A DNA stretch of 64,000 nucleotides from Paenibacillus contaminans (GTDB lineage: Bacteria; Bacillota; Bacilli; Paenibacillales; NBRC-103111), in NCBI RefSeq assembly GCF_003285015.1, contig NZ_QMFB01000005.1, positions 62,001 to 126,000 of the forward strand, read 5' to 3'. The stretch's first letter is position 1. Each line of letters begins with the position of its first letter. Of the stretch, positions 43,318-52,783 are shown in pieces. The notes under the pieces are model-generated. The model worked only from the letters and a program-made list of their open reading frames with translations, did not search any database and was not told where the DNA came from. The translations under genes and the position numbers were made by a program.

Positions 43318-43698
43318 GTGAACATAGGACTCAATCAAAATGATATTGATTTTTCTGTCTTCAAAGGGCAGAAAGTTGAAGAGGTTCTCCCCATTGGACA
43401 AGAACTAGTTAATATTAAGTTCAGCAATGGCAGTTTAAACATTGAGTGTTCTTGGAGATTAAGAAATGCTTGTTCGATACTGGTTGGATATTCTGAACGT
43501 AATGAAGATGCTCCTTCAAGTAAATTGAAGAATCATATACAGAGTAAAATTATTTCTGGGGTTTTTCATTACTTACCAACAGAAGATTTGACGGTAGAAT
43601 TTGAAAATGATGTGTACTTGGACTTGTTTGCAGATTCATCTGTATTTGAGCAATATCAGTTATATATGGGAGATAACCTTTTCCTAATAGGTAAGTAG
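43318..43698 (+). CDS. Small immunity-like protein, unknown family
   Basis: 126 residues from GTG 43318, with AAGAGGAG seven bases upstream. The sequence (NIKFSNGSLNIECSWRLRN, DLTVEFENDVYLDLFADSSV) is rich in beta strands and resembles small orphan immunity proteins in style, but I cannot name the family. It directly follows the broken CPCC gene and barstar gene. Confidence 0.6.
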   Translation: MNIGLNQNDIDFSVFKGQKVEEVLPIGQELVNIKFSNGSLNIECSWRLRNACSILVGYSERNEDAPSSKLKNHIQSKIISGVFHYLPTEDLTVEFENDVYLDLFADSSVFEQYQLYMGDNLFLIGK

Positions 43699-43739
43699 TA
43701 GCTAAGATTAAGAGAGGATGTTTTCATGACAGACAAATA

Positions 43740-44016
43740 GTAAGCCACCCAAAGTATATTCATTGCATACAGCTGGGCTTCACAGGTATATGAGGAGTCA
43801 TAGAAGATATGGGTCACTTCCGTCAGGCCGCCGAGCTTCTTTTGGGTATCTGCTTCATCGGGCAGGTCAACGGGAATATACCGTACTTTATCGTACGACT
43901 CCGCTCCACGTCTCGATACTCCGATGATGTCCCAATCCGGAAGCTGCGTTAAGTATTCAACCAAACTGCATCCTATGACACCGCTAGCACCAATGACAAG
44001 CTTTGATGAATAAGCA
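43740..44016 (-). pseudogene. Broken SDR/epimerase-like oxidoreductase gene
   Basis: The frame at 43656-43964 reads EYLTQLPDWDIIGVSRRGAE, then VDLPDEADTQKKLGGLTEVTHIFYDSS, which is the start of an atypical SDR (PRISE-like) NAD(P)-binding protein. Upstream in the same frame SSKLVIGASGVIGCSLV supplies the GxxGxxG motif, but the ATG at about 44016 is one base out of frame. After about 90 residues the similarity stops and the reading runs into unrelated sequence. So it has a frameshifted start and lost the C-terminal two thirds. Confidence 0.7.
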
Positions 44017-44155
44017 TGGGTACTCCTTCCTTTCGTTACTACCTTTCGTTACTGCACTTCATCATTGTGCAACATCCGATAGAAAGTAATCGTACGCACT
44101 TTGAGGTGATATAGATACTTGAAAATAACGATAAATATCGAGCGGTAAAGTTTCA

Positions 44156-44185
44156 CGCCCCCGAACTTTAGATAAGTCGGGGGCG
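44156..44185. terminator. GC-rich hairpin
   Basis: CGCCCCCGAAC / GTCGGGGGCG hairpin past the DUF1877 gene; only a short T stretch follows on either strand, so termination is probable rather than certain. Confidence 0.5.
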
Positions 44186-44238
44186 TTCTTATGTCCAGCA
44201 ATATGAAGTTAGGCGAGGCTCCCATAAGCCTATGTAAT

Positions 44239-44727
44239 TCAGAAAATATAGAAGATGAGACCTTTGCCCTCGGCTGCGGTTTGGCTGTAGAAACGCCGGA
44301 TTTCGTTAAAATGCTGCAGTATGAATGCAAAGAACGCATCCTCATCCTCGTCCGAAACAGCGCCAGGCTCAAGAGGATACACCTCGTCCTTGACCATAGT
44401 CGGGAAATCATACCGCAAACGGAGCTGCGCTTCATCCAGTTCAGACATAGCCTGAAGCGCTTCTGCAACTTGCTCTGCGCGCAAGGAAAACGCCCCGAAT
44501 GAGCCAAAATCGATGCCTTTGTCTGAGGTCAACGGAACAACATAGCCAAGAGGGGGCTCTCCATCGGCAATATCTCCGCAAAGCAAGTAGTGAATCGCTT
44601 CCCACGATCTATCAATGTCCAGTCCGGGATAATCGTCTATTTTCAAACTCTTCAATGCAATGTCGCCTGCCGCGATTTGTTGCACCAGTTTGTCGTCCAT
44701 CGCAAAGTAATATCCGTACATTCCCAT
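44239..44727 (-). CDS. YfbM/DUF1877 family protein
   Basis: 162 residues starting MGMYGYYFAMDD after AAAAGGAGG. The early MGMYG start, SWEAIHYLLCGD and PLGYVVPLTSDKG are characteristic of DUF1877 (E. coli YfbM). Function unknown; family members are often found near polymorphic-toxin immunity genes. Confidence 0.8.
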   Translation of the reverse strand: MGMYGYYFAMDDKLVQQIAAGDIALKSLKIDDYPGLDIDRSWEAIHYLLCGDIADGEPPLGYVVPLTSDKGIDFGSFGAFSLRAEQVAEALQAMSELDEAQLRLRYDFPTMVKDEVYPLEPGAVSDEDEDAFFAFILQHFNEIRRFYSQTAAEGKGLIFYIF

Positions 44728-44858
44728 GTTGTCAGCCTCCTTTTCATTTTTAGTAGTGACTATAATGCACTGCCCGATCTAACTGTAACATCCTGGAATT
44801 GTGTGTTTCAAGGAACATTGGACATAGGTACATTGCAGGAGTAACGGCTTCCGGGCAT

Positions 44859-45776
44859 CTATGCGGCGGGTTCCATATTTGCTTGTATAACGTCCGCCCA
44901 ATTTGTATTATGCATCATTTCGGAAGAATCCCCATGAAATGCCTTCATGGCTTCCTGATCATCAAGCAGCCGATATCTCATCCAAGCCGTCAAGTAACCC
45001 CTATGATTGCCGCCATTACCTTCAATCGCCGTATGAGCTGCCCCTTTTGCCATCCCCATCATAACAGGCGTGCTTGCGTTAGTACTATGCAAGGCTAATT
45101 GATTCGTCGATACCGGTGAGATTAGAAAATCTCGTGTACCGCCCATAATGAGGAAAGGAACGGTAATACGCGCCGTATCGTACACATCTTCCGGATCGCA
45201 ATGCTTCAAATCGGGGAGAGCGATGGATACAACCGTCTTAATCAACGATCCGCTTTTATAGTTGGTATGAGCATTAATGACCCCAGTTGACCCTTGGGAA
45301 TGCCCGGCTACGCCAATATGTTCCATTTGTATTTTTTGATAAAACAAGCTGTTCGTTAGCTGGTTTTCATTTTTCAAATAATCGATAGCCTCCACAATTT
45401 CTTTGCCTGTTCCTGTTGTCGTGCTATAGGAATCGATTACAATAAATCCCCAGCTGGCAAGATGAGTTAAGAGCCCATCATAACGATCTGGTGTGGCGCC
45501 TGTTCCATTCCCCCAAGAAATAACAGGATAGGTTTCGTCTCCTTGAAATGCCGGGTAGTATATTCTAAATAAAGCCTCTCCGATCGTACTCTTAACTTCT
45601 TCTACCTTTACATGATAGCTTCCTTGCTGTGCATACCGCTGCTCAATGCTTCCTTCTGCAAGTTCCGGTACATTCGAATGAATGATTATTCGCATGAAAA
45701 TTATAATTGGAACTGCAACGATAAGGGCTAAAGCTGATAACCATAAAATCCACTTTCGTTTTTTCAAAACCGACAT
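44859..45776 (-). CDS. Membrane-anchored alpha/beta hydrolase
   Basis: 305 residues. A single N-terminal membrane segment (LWLSALALIVAVPIIIFM) anchors an outside domain of the chlorophyllase/PAF-acetylhydrolase-like type. Visible are YPVISWGNGTGATPDRYDGL (oxyanion side), the nucleophile elbow VAGHSQGSTG with Ser, an Asp in MGGTRDFL and a His in KGAAHTAIEG. ATG at 45776 follows GAGGTG. Substrate unknown; an ester or lipid is likely. Confidence 0.83.
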   Translation of the reverse strand: MSVLKKRKWILWLSALALIVAVPIIIFMRIIIHSNVPELAEGSIEQRYAQQGSYHVKVEEVKSTIGEALFRIYYPAFQGDETYPVISWGNGTGATPDRYDGLLTHLASWGFIVIDSYSTTTGTGKEIVEAIDYLKNENQLTNSLFYQKIQMEHIGVAGHSQGSTGVINAHTNYKSGSLIKTVVSIALPDLKHCDPEDVYDTARITVPFLIMGGTRDFLISPVSTNQLALHSTNASTPVMMGMAKGAAHTAIEGNGGNHRGYLTAWMRYRLLDDQEAMKAFHGDSSEMMHNTNWADVIQANMEPAA

Positions 45777-45911
45777 ATATGTGACACCTCTACGATAGTC
45801 CATAGGTTTCTCTATCGTTTCCTCTGTTAAAATATGAATCTAAAGGGATATACGTGAAAAATGTAATTAATGTTTCACTTAAACAAGATGATAGATTGAA
45901 AAGATAAGAAA

Positions 45912-45977
45912 AAAAGGGGTTCCAGACATTAAGTTTTTCTCTCGGCTGTTAGGCCGGAGCACTAATGTTGGAAACCC
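45912..45977. terminator. Bidirectional long hairpin
   Basis: GGGTTTCCAACATTAG-type arms on both sides of a CGGC-rich inner hairpin, with A/T runs at the ends. Lies between the membrane hydrolase promoter region and the broken hydrolase. Confidence 0.7.
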
Positions 45978-46004
45978 TTACTTTTTATTGTTTGCGGTAA
46001 CCTA

Positions 46005-46590
46005 TCAACTACCCTGAAGGTTCAAGAATTTTAGTATCCTATCCGCTTGGTTGATAATTAGGTGGCCCGTATCAGGCAGCAGCTCGATCTTAGCTTGTGG
46101 TGCAAATTGTTTAAGTCGATTAATACTCTTGCTAGCAGGTATTAATTGATCGGAATCGCCAAAAAGCATGTAAATCGGCATCGTTAATTGATACAGTGAC
46201 TGATTACTAAATAGCGGCATTTTTGCAGTTCGTGGTTTGAAATATTTGAATGTAAGCGATGCGAATGTAAGATCTTCTCCCAATCCGGATAACGATGTCG
46301 AAGAAATATTACCAGCCCCCACCAATTTAAGTGTTTGCAGCTGACCCCATTTTCCAAGAAGCGAGAAAAAAATTGCTTTCCCCGTACCAAGTGAAAGAAT
46401 TCGATACGCTTCCATGCAGAAGGATCAGCGGGGGATTGTCCTTTGATCCTGATTCAATGACAAAAGTCGCTCCGAATCTTGTCTCAACTTCGTATTGGCG
46501 GTTTTCCACCGGCCAGCTGGCAAGTATTTTTCGATACTGTCCTAAAACTTCCCGTTTGCCTACTTCCGACTTATATATATTTCCCATCAA
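46005..46590 (-). pseudogene. Broken alpha/beta hydrolase gene with internal deletion
   Basis: The first part (46327-46590) reads ENRQYEVETRFGATFVIESG then PPLILLHGSVSNSFTW, the usual start of a hydrolase. The second frame (46005-46415) continues with LLGKWGQLQTLKLVG, MPIYMLFGDSDQLIPA and LLPDTGHLIINQ, the end of the fold with Asp and His. The middle, including the GxSxG nucleophile, is missing (about 110 residues) and the frame is shifted. The gene follows a PadR regulator by 15 bases, suggesting a former operon. Confidence 0.78.
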
Positions 46591-46605
46591 CTCTCGCCTT
46601 TCTTG

Positions 46606-47523
46606 CTATTCCAGAAGCCATTTTTCGGCCTCCTCTTTACTTTCATATAATCTAAAATGATTGCCTTGGTTCGTTTCCACGGCCATTTCTTTAAATCTGC
46701 CTTTTTGAATGATCTCCTGAGGAACAATCGTAGCAGCTTTTATACCATAGTTTATAAATTTTTGAATAATATTACCGGCTACTTTGGTTTTAAGCTTGAA
46801 GAAGTCTTCCGATAAGCTTGCATAGTGTATCATAAGCGCATTTGTCTCATGTTCCCAGCATAAAGCTATTACATCAAGTGCATCATTTTCTGTAGTTAAA
46901 GGTTCAGTAGTAGAAATCAGTTCAATATATTTTTTATTCTCTACTTCTCTAATTTGATAGTTCATTTTGTCTTTTTCCTCCATAACCTCATTTTCAAACA
47001 ACTTCTGGCGGGTTTCACGGACCCAATTAAGTTCATTGTTATAGGTTGAAATAATGTTTTCTGAAATCATTTCCCATATTAAGCTTTCCCTAGCGCTTCT
47101 ATTAGGCGAATGAAGAGCACGTCTGTATTTCTCCTTCTGCATTAACAATTGCAGTTTGATTTCATTTTCATATTTCGAGAGCGCCTTACTTAATTCTTGG
47201 TTACTTAACATATCCGACCATGCAAGCTGTACCAAAAATGTTTTTTTTATTTCTGGAGCTTCCGGTGACGACACAAGCCACTTTTTTAGTTCATTAAGCC
47301 CTTCTTCCGTTATGGTATATATCTTTTTCGAAGGAGAGTTATCCTGATGGACCACTTCACTGGTAACAAAATTTTCATGTTCCATACTCATTAGAGCTTT
47401 GTAAATTTGATTATTATTACCGGACCAATACATGAAGGAGGAATCTTCAAAAATCTTTTTTAGTTCGTATCCTGTTGAGGACTTCCAACTCAGTATGCCC
47501 AATATTGCTAATTGAATTGACAT
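46606..47523 (-). CDS. PadR regulator fused to a DUF4180 domain
   Basis: 305 residues. The N-terminal PadR winged helix (IQLAILGILSWKSSTGYELK, then YWSGNNNQIYKAL) and the helical PadR C-terminal part run to about 185. From about 195 on a DUF4180 domain follows (DALDVIALCWEHETNALMIH, KGRFKEMAVETNQGNHFRLY). GAGGTG lies five bases before the second ATG (47523). The operator-like palindrome upstream suggests autoregulation. DUF4180 may serve as a sensor. Confidence 0.85.
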   Translation of the reverse strand: MSIQLAILGILSWKSSTGYELKKIFEDSSFMYWSGNNNQIYKALMSMEHENFVTSEVVHQDNSPSKKIYTITEEGLNELKKWLVSSPEAPEIKKTFLVQLAWSDMLSNQELSKALSKYENEIKLQLLMQKEKYRRALHSPNRSARESLIWEMISENIISTYNNELNWVRETRQKLFENEVMEEKDKMNYQIREVENKKYIELISTTEPLTTENDALDVIALCWEHETNALMIHYASLSEDFFKLKTKVAGNIIQKFINYGIKAATIVPQEIIQKGRFKEMAVETNQGNHFRLYESKEEAEKWLLE

Positions 47524-47541
47524 CATTACACCTCATCACAA

Positions 47542-47571
47542 ATAACATAGGTTAACAGTAACATATGTTAT
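47542..47571. promoter_or_regulatory. Candidate PadR operator
   Basis: ATAACATA (47542-47549) and TATGTTAT (47564-47571) form a perfect 8-bp inverted repeat over a 14-base centre. It lies 19 bases upstream of the PadR gene start; PadR sites are typically ATGT/ACAT inverted repeats. Confidence 0.55.
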
Positions 47572-47902
47572 TGCGATCGTCAAACTAATTAACTTTATTT
47601 CACATGCCGGCAGCTTAAACATTGGTTTAAGGGCAGCCAAGCCCATTACGCTCCGACTTATCGCCTTTCTCTAATCACCGGCGTTTGCATGTGTGTGCTG
47701 TCGCCCTTCTTGATCTTCGCGGCTGCATTTGTTTGATTTTCAGGGTGTTATCCCCTTCTACTCGTGGTAACTTTATGCTGGAATGAAGGTCCGAACCGGT
47801 TTTGATACAAAGTTGTGTTAATGAAATGTCTTGTGAGATACTGGAATTAATATAAACATAAGTCACTCTAAGACAATATTTTTTTAGGATTGAGGTTGAT
47901 GG
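47572..47902. other. Intergenic region, no gene recognised
   Basis: 330 bases, AT-rich at the ends with a more GC-rich middle (47640-47720). An open frame at 47675-47938 on the minus strand has no ribosome binding site. Nothing further is recognisable. Confidence 0.35.
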
Positions 47903-48427
47903 ATGATTACGGACACTGTATATGTACATGTTCGACACTGGTTATTTTGGTACGGAGTATATGGATTCTGCGACAAAAGTTGTAATGACGAAATTACATT
48001 ATATTCGGATAAGGAAAGAATCAATTTTCTAGGGTATTTTGATTTACTGACTCAGCCCTGTCTAATATATTCACTAAATAACGAACTCGATAAAATTGAG
48101 GACAATGAATTTTGTAACGAAATTGAAGAATTCATTAGAGGTAACAAAGATATAGTTTATAGTTATATATATCCGAGAAATGAAGAGGATATTTCACATC
48201 AAGTTGTCCACTTTGCTCCCTTGAATGACAAAGGTCATAAACCTACCTACATCTATGTTTTTTCAAAGCTGTCAAAAGATTGGGATATGATGAGTATTGA
48301 GAGAATGGTAAAAATACTAGCCAACGATTTCTTGCACTTGGATATTGAAAAAGTGGTACTGTTAGATATACCGACATATGAAGAAACGAAAGTATCCTAT
48401 GATCAGGATTATGAACTTTACCTATGA
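47903..48427 (+). CDS. Unknown protein
   Basis: 174 residues, acidic and AT-rich in codon use, preceded by GAGG. It begins MITDTVYVHVRHWLFWYGVY, then CNDEITLYSDKERINFLGYF, and has a mixed alpha/beta pattern without membrane helices. No family recognised. By size, composition and place in the array of orphans it may be an immunity-type protein, but that is inference. Confidence 0.55.
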   Translation: MITDTVYVHVRHWLFWYGVYGFCDKSCNDEITLYSDKERINFLGYFDLLTQPCLIYSLNNELDKIEDNEFCNEIEEFIRGNKDIVYSYIYPRNEEDISHQVVHFAPLNDKGHKPTYIYVFSKLSKDWDMMSIERMVKILANDFLHLDIEKVVLLDIPTYEETKVSYDQDYELYL

Positions 48428-48530
48428 AACACCGGGCGAGGCAAAGGTAAAGTTATAAGATACTGGAGAATAATAACCACCTCTCTCTCGTCGACTAAAT
48501 CTAGAGGTAAGCGAAAGGAATGATATAACC

Positions 48531-49079
48531 ATGAAAGAACCATCCGAGCTGCTCATTGAAATGCTTGGTCATCCGTACAATCCCAAAAATGTTCAAGCTT
48601 TGCTGCAATCATTCGGCGTTAAGCGAATGCCGCCCCCTAACAGCTATTTCAACGACGATATCATCTGGTCTGTGAAATCATCGATACGCATCGATATTTA
48701 TCGCGCACCCAAAATAAATGATCTAACCGGACTTCATTATACCGATCAAGATGGTTGGATCATTGGCGCCATACATTTTCTTGCGCCCGGGTCGGATGAC
48801 AGAATTAAAGCTCCGTTTCCGGGAAATCTTCCCGAGGGAATCACGATGAGCTCAACGCCGGATGATTCGATAAAGGCATATGGCCAGCCTGAACTGGATG
48901 AAAAATGTAGTTGGCCTGGATTTTCCGGCCGGATTTTAGCATGGCGCAAGCCAGGTATAAATATCGCAATCGAGTACGAGGATAGTGAGATCGGGAGCGT
49001 GATGAGAAGCTGCACGGCCTGTTTAATCGGCTGCATAGGCGCATGGCGTAACGATAATCCGGAAGTTTTTGCTCCCTGA
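48531..49079 (+). CDS. Unknown protein, possible immunity protein
   Basis: 182 residues from ATG after AAAGGAA. The core contains SSIRIDIYRAPKINDLTGLH, GNLPEGITMSSTPDDSIKAYG and WRKPGINIAIEYEDSEIGSV, a pattern like the small DUF6392/pyocin-immunity-like proteins: an anti-parallel sheet with the GxPxxDxxxxxGxP turn. The assignment is tentative. It lies 37 bases upstream of the DUF4256 gene on the same strand. Confidence 0.6.
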   Translation: MKEPSELLIEMLGHPYNPKNVQALLQSFGVKRMPPPNSYFNDDIIWSVKSSIRIDIYRAPKINDLTGLHYTDQDGWIIGAIHFLAPGSDDRIKAPFPGNLPEGITMSSTPDDSIKAYGQPELDEKCSWPGFSGRILAWRKPGINIAIEYEDSEIGSVMRSCTACLIGCIGAWRNDNPEVFAP

Positions 49080-49116
49080 TTACAGTAGACAGACTTCATT
49101 AGGAGGGTTTCACATC

Positions 49117-49683
49117 ATGGAAAATACAAAAAAGCAATTGTCGCCGGAACAACGGGAAGGACTTCTCAAAGCGTTGAAGATTCGTTTTGAGAAAAACATG
49201 AACCGTCATACGGATCTCGAGTGGGCTGACGTACAAGTAAAGCTCGAAGCGCATACAGAAAAGCTGTGGCCGCTCCATGAAATGGAACTAACCGGCGGAG
49301 AGCCGGATGTTGTTGGTCGCGATACGATGACGGGCGAATTCATTTTTTATGATTGCTCAGCGGAAAGTCCTAAAGGCCGCAGAAGTATTTGTTACGACCA
49401 TGAAGCGTTGGAGTCTAGGAAAGAACATAAACCGAAAGATAGCGCCATTCATATGGCGGCTGACATGGGCATTGAGCTCTTAACGGAAGAACAATATCGG
49501 GAGCTGCAGAAGCTTGGGAATTTCGATACGAAAACATCAAGCTGGTTGAAAACACCTGTTGAGATTAGGAAACTCGGCGGAGCCATTTTTGCTGATTACC
49601 GTTACGGAAATGTCTTCGTCTATCATAATGGTGCGGATTCTTACTACGCTGCCAGAGGGTTCCGCGGCTCGCTAAGGGTCTAG
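49117..49683 (+). CDS. DUF4256 family protein
   Basis: 188 residues. AGGAGGG lies before the ATG at 49117. Typical elements are LLKALKIRFEKNMNRH, LEMTGGEPDVVG-like MELTGGEPDVVGRD and YDHEALESRKEHKP. The family is widespread in Bacteria but without known function. The GC content here returns towards that of the chromosome, so the accessory stretch may end around this gene. Confidence 0.8.
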   Translation: MENTKKQLSPEQREGLLKALKIRFEKNMNRHTDLEWADVQVKLEAHTEKLWPLHEMELTGGEPDVVGRDTMTGEFIFYDCSAESPKGRRSICYDHEALESRKEHKPKDSAIHMAADMGIELLTEEQYRELQKLGNFDTKTSSWLKTPVEIRKLGGAIFADYRYGNVFVYHNGADSYYAARGFRGSLRV

Positions 49684-49745
49684 ATACCGGTGGGAGCCGG
49701 TGCTATGGGTGTCGAATGAAACAGGCGGGAAGTATTGGGATAATC

Positions 49746-49813
49746 CAAAGTAAACGGCAAACAGCCCCTATCTTAATGGAAAGGCGGGGGGCTGTTTGCC
49801 GCTTACTTTAAAG
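49746..49813. terminator. Long bidirectional terminator
   Basis: Arms of about 20 bp (CGGCAAACAGCCCC and its complement, extended by AAAGTAA/TTACTTT) lie between convergent DUF4256 and the response regulator gene. Confidence 0.85.
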
Positions 49814-49825
49814 ACGCTTCACTAG

Positions 49826-50938
49826 CTACAATCGACTATACCACTCGACTAGCTCCGCCGAAGGCTCGATATTGAGTTCCTGCTTCAACACCGCTTCATA
49901 CTGCTTATATCGCAATTGGAGGGCCAGCCTGTCCTTTAAAGCGGCAAACCCGTGCATAAGCAGCCTATTCGCTTCTTCATCCAATTCGTTGCGCCGTACC
50001 AGACCTTTGGAAATCTGAACGGCCTGACGAATCCGATTATTTTCGAGCAGCCACTTTGCTAGACGCTTGGCAAATTCCTCGTACATATCGCTGATCCGCT
50101 CGCGCTCGGCAAGCGCCCACTCGTACGGCTTGTCTTCGAACAAATCGCCCGTATACATTTTCTCAACGGCAATCGCGGCCTCTTCATTGTTTTCATCAAT
50201 AGTGTGGAAACCGGACAATCGTTCTTCGAATTCTATAAAATCGACCTTGATTTGTTCCAGACTCATCTGATATTGTTCGCGATCGGAAACAAGTATTTCC
50301 TTCATTCCATGCGTAGACAGCGTCTTGCGCAGCTGGTACAGCGCTGTATTGAGGTACAATTCCGAATTTTTCCCTTCCCTTTCATCGAATATATCTTCCA
50401 TAATACGGACTTTGGACGCGCGATTCCCGCGACAAAGCAACAAATACGCGAACAGCTCCTGACTTTTGCGGGACATCCACTTCAAGGAGTCTCCTTGCTC
50501 GCCGCTGATTTGCAAGCCTCCCAAGCCTGCAACCGACAATCGTTTCGGGGTGTCCGCTTTACCGGAATCAAGCTTCCCCACCCGCCCTCTCGCCGCTCTC
50601 GCAATGGTTTCTTCCAATCGCTTCAGGGAAACGGGCTTTACAATATAATCCAAGGGATAAACATCAAAAGCATCCAGCGCATATTCCTTATGGGAGGTTA
50701 CGAACACAATATCCAAATCGGCGTTCATGTGCCGCAATTCAAGGGCTAATGTCAGTCCGCTGTCTTCCGCTATCTTGATATCGATAAAGGCAAGATCCAC
50801 GACATGCTGTGCGGCAAACGCAACCGCCTCTGCACTGCTGCGTACCATCCCGGCGATTACCACGCCTTCTATTCGCGACAATAGCTGGCTCAATGCCGTC
50901 AACATCGCCTGTTCGTCATCGATAAGCAATACTTTCAT
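49826..50938 (-). CDS. Response regulator with BTAD (SARP-like) output domain
   Basis: 370 residues. The receiver domain (1-118) has LLIDDEQ, the phospho-acceptor Asp at about 53 in AFIDIKI, and Lys in YIVKPV. A winged-helix DNA-binding region (about 145-240, SRKSQELFAYLLLCRGNRAS) is followed by a bacterial transcriptional activator domain (about 245-370, EKMYTGDLFEDKPYEWA to YEAVLKQELNIEPS). The start at 50938 follows GGAAAGGG by six bases. It overlaps the kinase gene by 23 bases, so the two are coupled. Such SARP-type regulators bind direct repeats with 11-bp spacing, and such an array lies upstream of the large surface protein gene nearby. Confidence 0.92.
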   Translation of the reverse strand: MKVLLIDDEQAMLTALSQLLSRIEGVVIAGMVRSSAEAVAFAAQHVVDLAFIDIKIAEDSGLTLALELRHMNADLDIVFVTSHKEYALDAFDVYPLDYIVKPVSLKRLEETIARAARGRVGKLDSGKADTPKRLSVAGLGGLQISGEQGDSLKWMSRKSQELFAYLLLCRGNRASKVRIMEDIFDEREGKNSELYLNTALYQLRKTLSTHGMKEILVSDREQYQMSLEQIKVDFIEFEERLSGFHTIDENNEEAAIAVEKMYTGDLFEDKPYEWALAERERISDMYEEFAKRLAKWLLENNRIRQAVQISKGLVRRNELDEEANRLLMHGFAALKDRLALQLRYKQYEAVLKQELNIEPSAELVEWYSRL

Positions 50939-52679
50939 CGTCATCCCTTTCCGAGTCTGCAGCGTCAAGCGAAAAGTAAAAAACCGTTTTCTGGCGCGGC
51001 ACGCTCTCCACCCATATTTGTCCGCCGCTCATCCGCACAAATTGTTGGCAGACTTGCAATCCCAGGCCGGTTCCTCTCTCCCCGGCAGTACCTGTTGTAG
51101 ACACGAGTCTCAGCGGATCGAACAATTCCCGAACCCGTCCTTCCTCCATACCCACACCATTGTCGCTAACCGATACGATCACCTGCCCGGCATTCGTTTC
51201 AGCGCTAACCATAACGCTCCCGCCCCGCTCGGAAAATTTGATCGCATTCGTCATTAGATTACGAACGATCAAATTGACCGCTTCTCTATCCGCAAACACT
51301 TCAATGTCGCTGCCGATCTCCGTATGTATAGCGATTTGTTTGGCTTCGCTTTTAATTCGCAGCGTGCGGCATACTACCTCGACCACATTTGCCAGTCGTA
51401 ATCGTTCGGGTTGCAGCAGCATGCCTTCCTTTTGGCTGCGAAACCATTCCAGCAAATTTTCGATCATCACATACGTATTTTGAATTTGTCCGCTTAGTGC
51501 GTCGATCACTTCCTGATGATTGCGGTTAAACATCGTTTTATCCAATTCCAGCACTTCAATCAAACTAGCCTGAACCGCTAACGGATTCCGGATATCGTGG
51601 GAAACGATTGCGAACAAATGGTCTTTGAGCTGATTAAGCTTAACGATCTGCTCCATCTGCCTTTGCTTTTCTGTAATATCGAACAAAACGGATACGGTTC
51701 CTTGTCCAGCATTTCCCCGGGAAACAAGCGGATACACCTTGACCGAATAGACCCGGGATTCCCCGTCCACCCGTGCGTCGATCTCCATCTCGGTCGTCTC
51801 CATTCGCTTGCAGGAGCGCAGCCATTCCGGCCAATCGGCCAACAATTTGTCAACATGCTGTCCCGCAATCGAACGTCCTCCTGAACCTGCAAATAAAGGC
51901 TCGACATACGCATTGCTATCGATGACGCTCCCTCTATGATTGACAATGAGTATCCCTTCTTCCATCGTCTCCACCACAATGTTTCTTGCAAGCGGCACGA
52001 CCGAAAACATCCGGTAACGGATCACGATCCACAGCATGGTCATTCCCAAAAATCCGCAATACACCGAAATAGGAAGCAGCCACGGCGTGAAGCCTGAATA
52101 AGCGGACTTGGCAACCTCCGTCGCAGCGGGGATACAGCCGCAAAGTACAAGCCAGATGCCTGGCTTGCGAAGCTCGGGACGAACGCGCCGCAGATAGACA
52201 AACAAATAAAAGACGCAAGCGGCAATAATCAGATAACAGATGATATTAAACGCAATCGCATAAACGGTTTTGCTTATTTCTAAATGTCCTTGGTTGAGCT
52301 CTATATCCCTGAAAAGCAGATGGTGATAAGGATTCGTCCATATAAGCAACGACCAAAGCACGAAAACCGAAATAATTTGCATCATTCGAAACGGACGCAA
52401 ATATTCGTCTTTTCCGAATAGGGCCAGCATAAAAAAAATGACCATAGGTACCACAAACAACAGACTGGTCTGTTCAATATTTCGAAAAAGCATTTTTGAC
52501 GATAAGCTTTCGCTGTTGATTTCCATGATTACACTTCCGGCATAAACCACGCGGCAAACCATAACCCAGGCAAAATACCGGATTCCCCGTTCCTGCCTAT
52601 ACAGAAAGGCGTAGCATAAGAACGCGATCATCAAAAAAATGGAAACCAGCATGACCACATTGGATAGCGTTATACTCAT
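50916..52679 (-). CDS. Membrane histidine kinase
   Basis: 587 residues. Seven membrane helices (about 5-225, 7TM sensor type) precede a PAS domain (about 230-340), a HisKA domain with AIVSHDIRNPLA, and a HATPase domain with NLMTNAIKFS, VSDNGVGM and GTGLGLQVCQQF. AAGGAGAA stands before the ATG at 52679; the frame is open further upstream without a better site. Together with the overlapping response regulator gene it forms a two-component system. The signal is unknown; 7TM kinases often respond to small or hydrophobic molecules. Confidence 0.92.
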   Translation of the reverse strand: MSITLSNVVMLVSIFLMIAFLCYAFLYRQERGIRYFAWVMVCRVVYAGSVIMEINSESLSSKMLFRNIEQTSLLFVVPMVIFFMLALFGKDEYLRPFRMMQIISVFVLWSLLIWTNPYHHLLFRDIELNQGHLEISKTVYAIAFNIICYLIIAACVFYLFVYLRRVRPELRKPGIWLVLCGCIPAATEVAKSAYSGFTPWLLPISVYCGFLGMTMLWIVIRYRMFSVVPLARNIVVETMEEGILIVNHRGSVIDSNAYVEPLFAGSGGRSIAGQHVDKLLADWPEWLRSCKRMETTEMEIDARVDGESRVYSVKVYPLVSRGNAGQGTVSVLFDITEKQRQMEQIVKLNQLKDHLFAIVSHDIRNPLAVQASLIEVLELDKTMFNRNHQEVIDALSGQIQNTYVMIENLLEWFRSQKEGMLLQPERLRLANVVEVVCRTLRIKSEAKQIAIHTEIGSDIEVFADREAVNLIVRNLMTNAIKFSERGGSVMVSAETNAGQVIVSVSDNGVGMEEGRVRELFDPLRLVSTTGTAGERGTGLGLQVCQQFVRMSGGQIWVESVPRQKTVFYFSLDAADSERDDDESIAYR

Positions 52680-52783
52680 AACTTCGAAATTCTCCTTAGA
52701 ACGGGAAACACCTGAAATTCCTATCCCTCTACTATTGATCATACTATATGTAAAGATCTTTCACTATAACAAGTGAACAGTCA

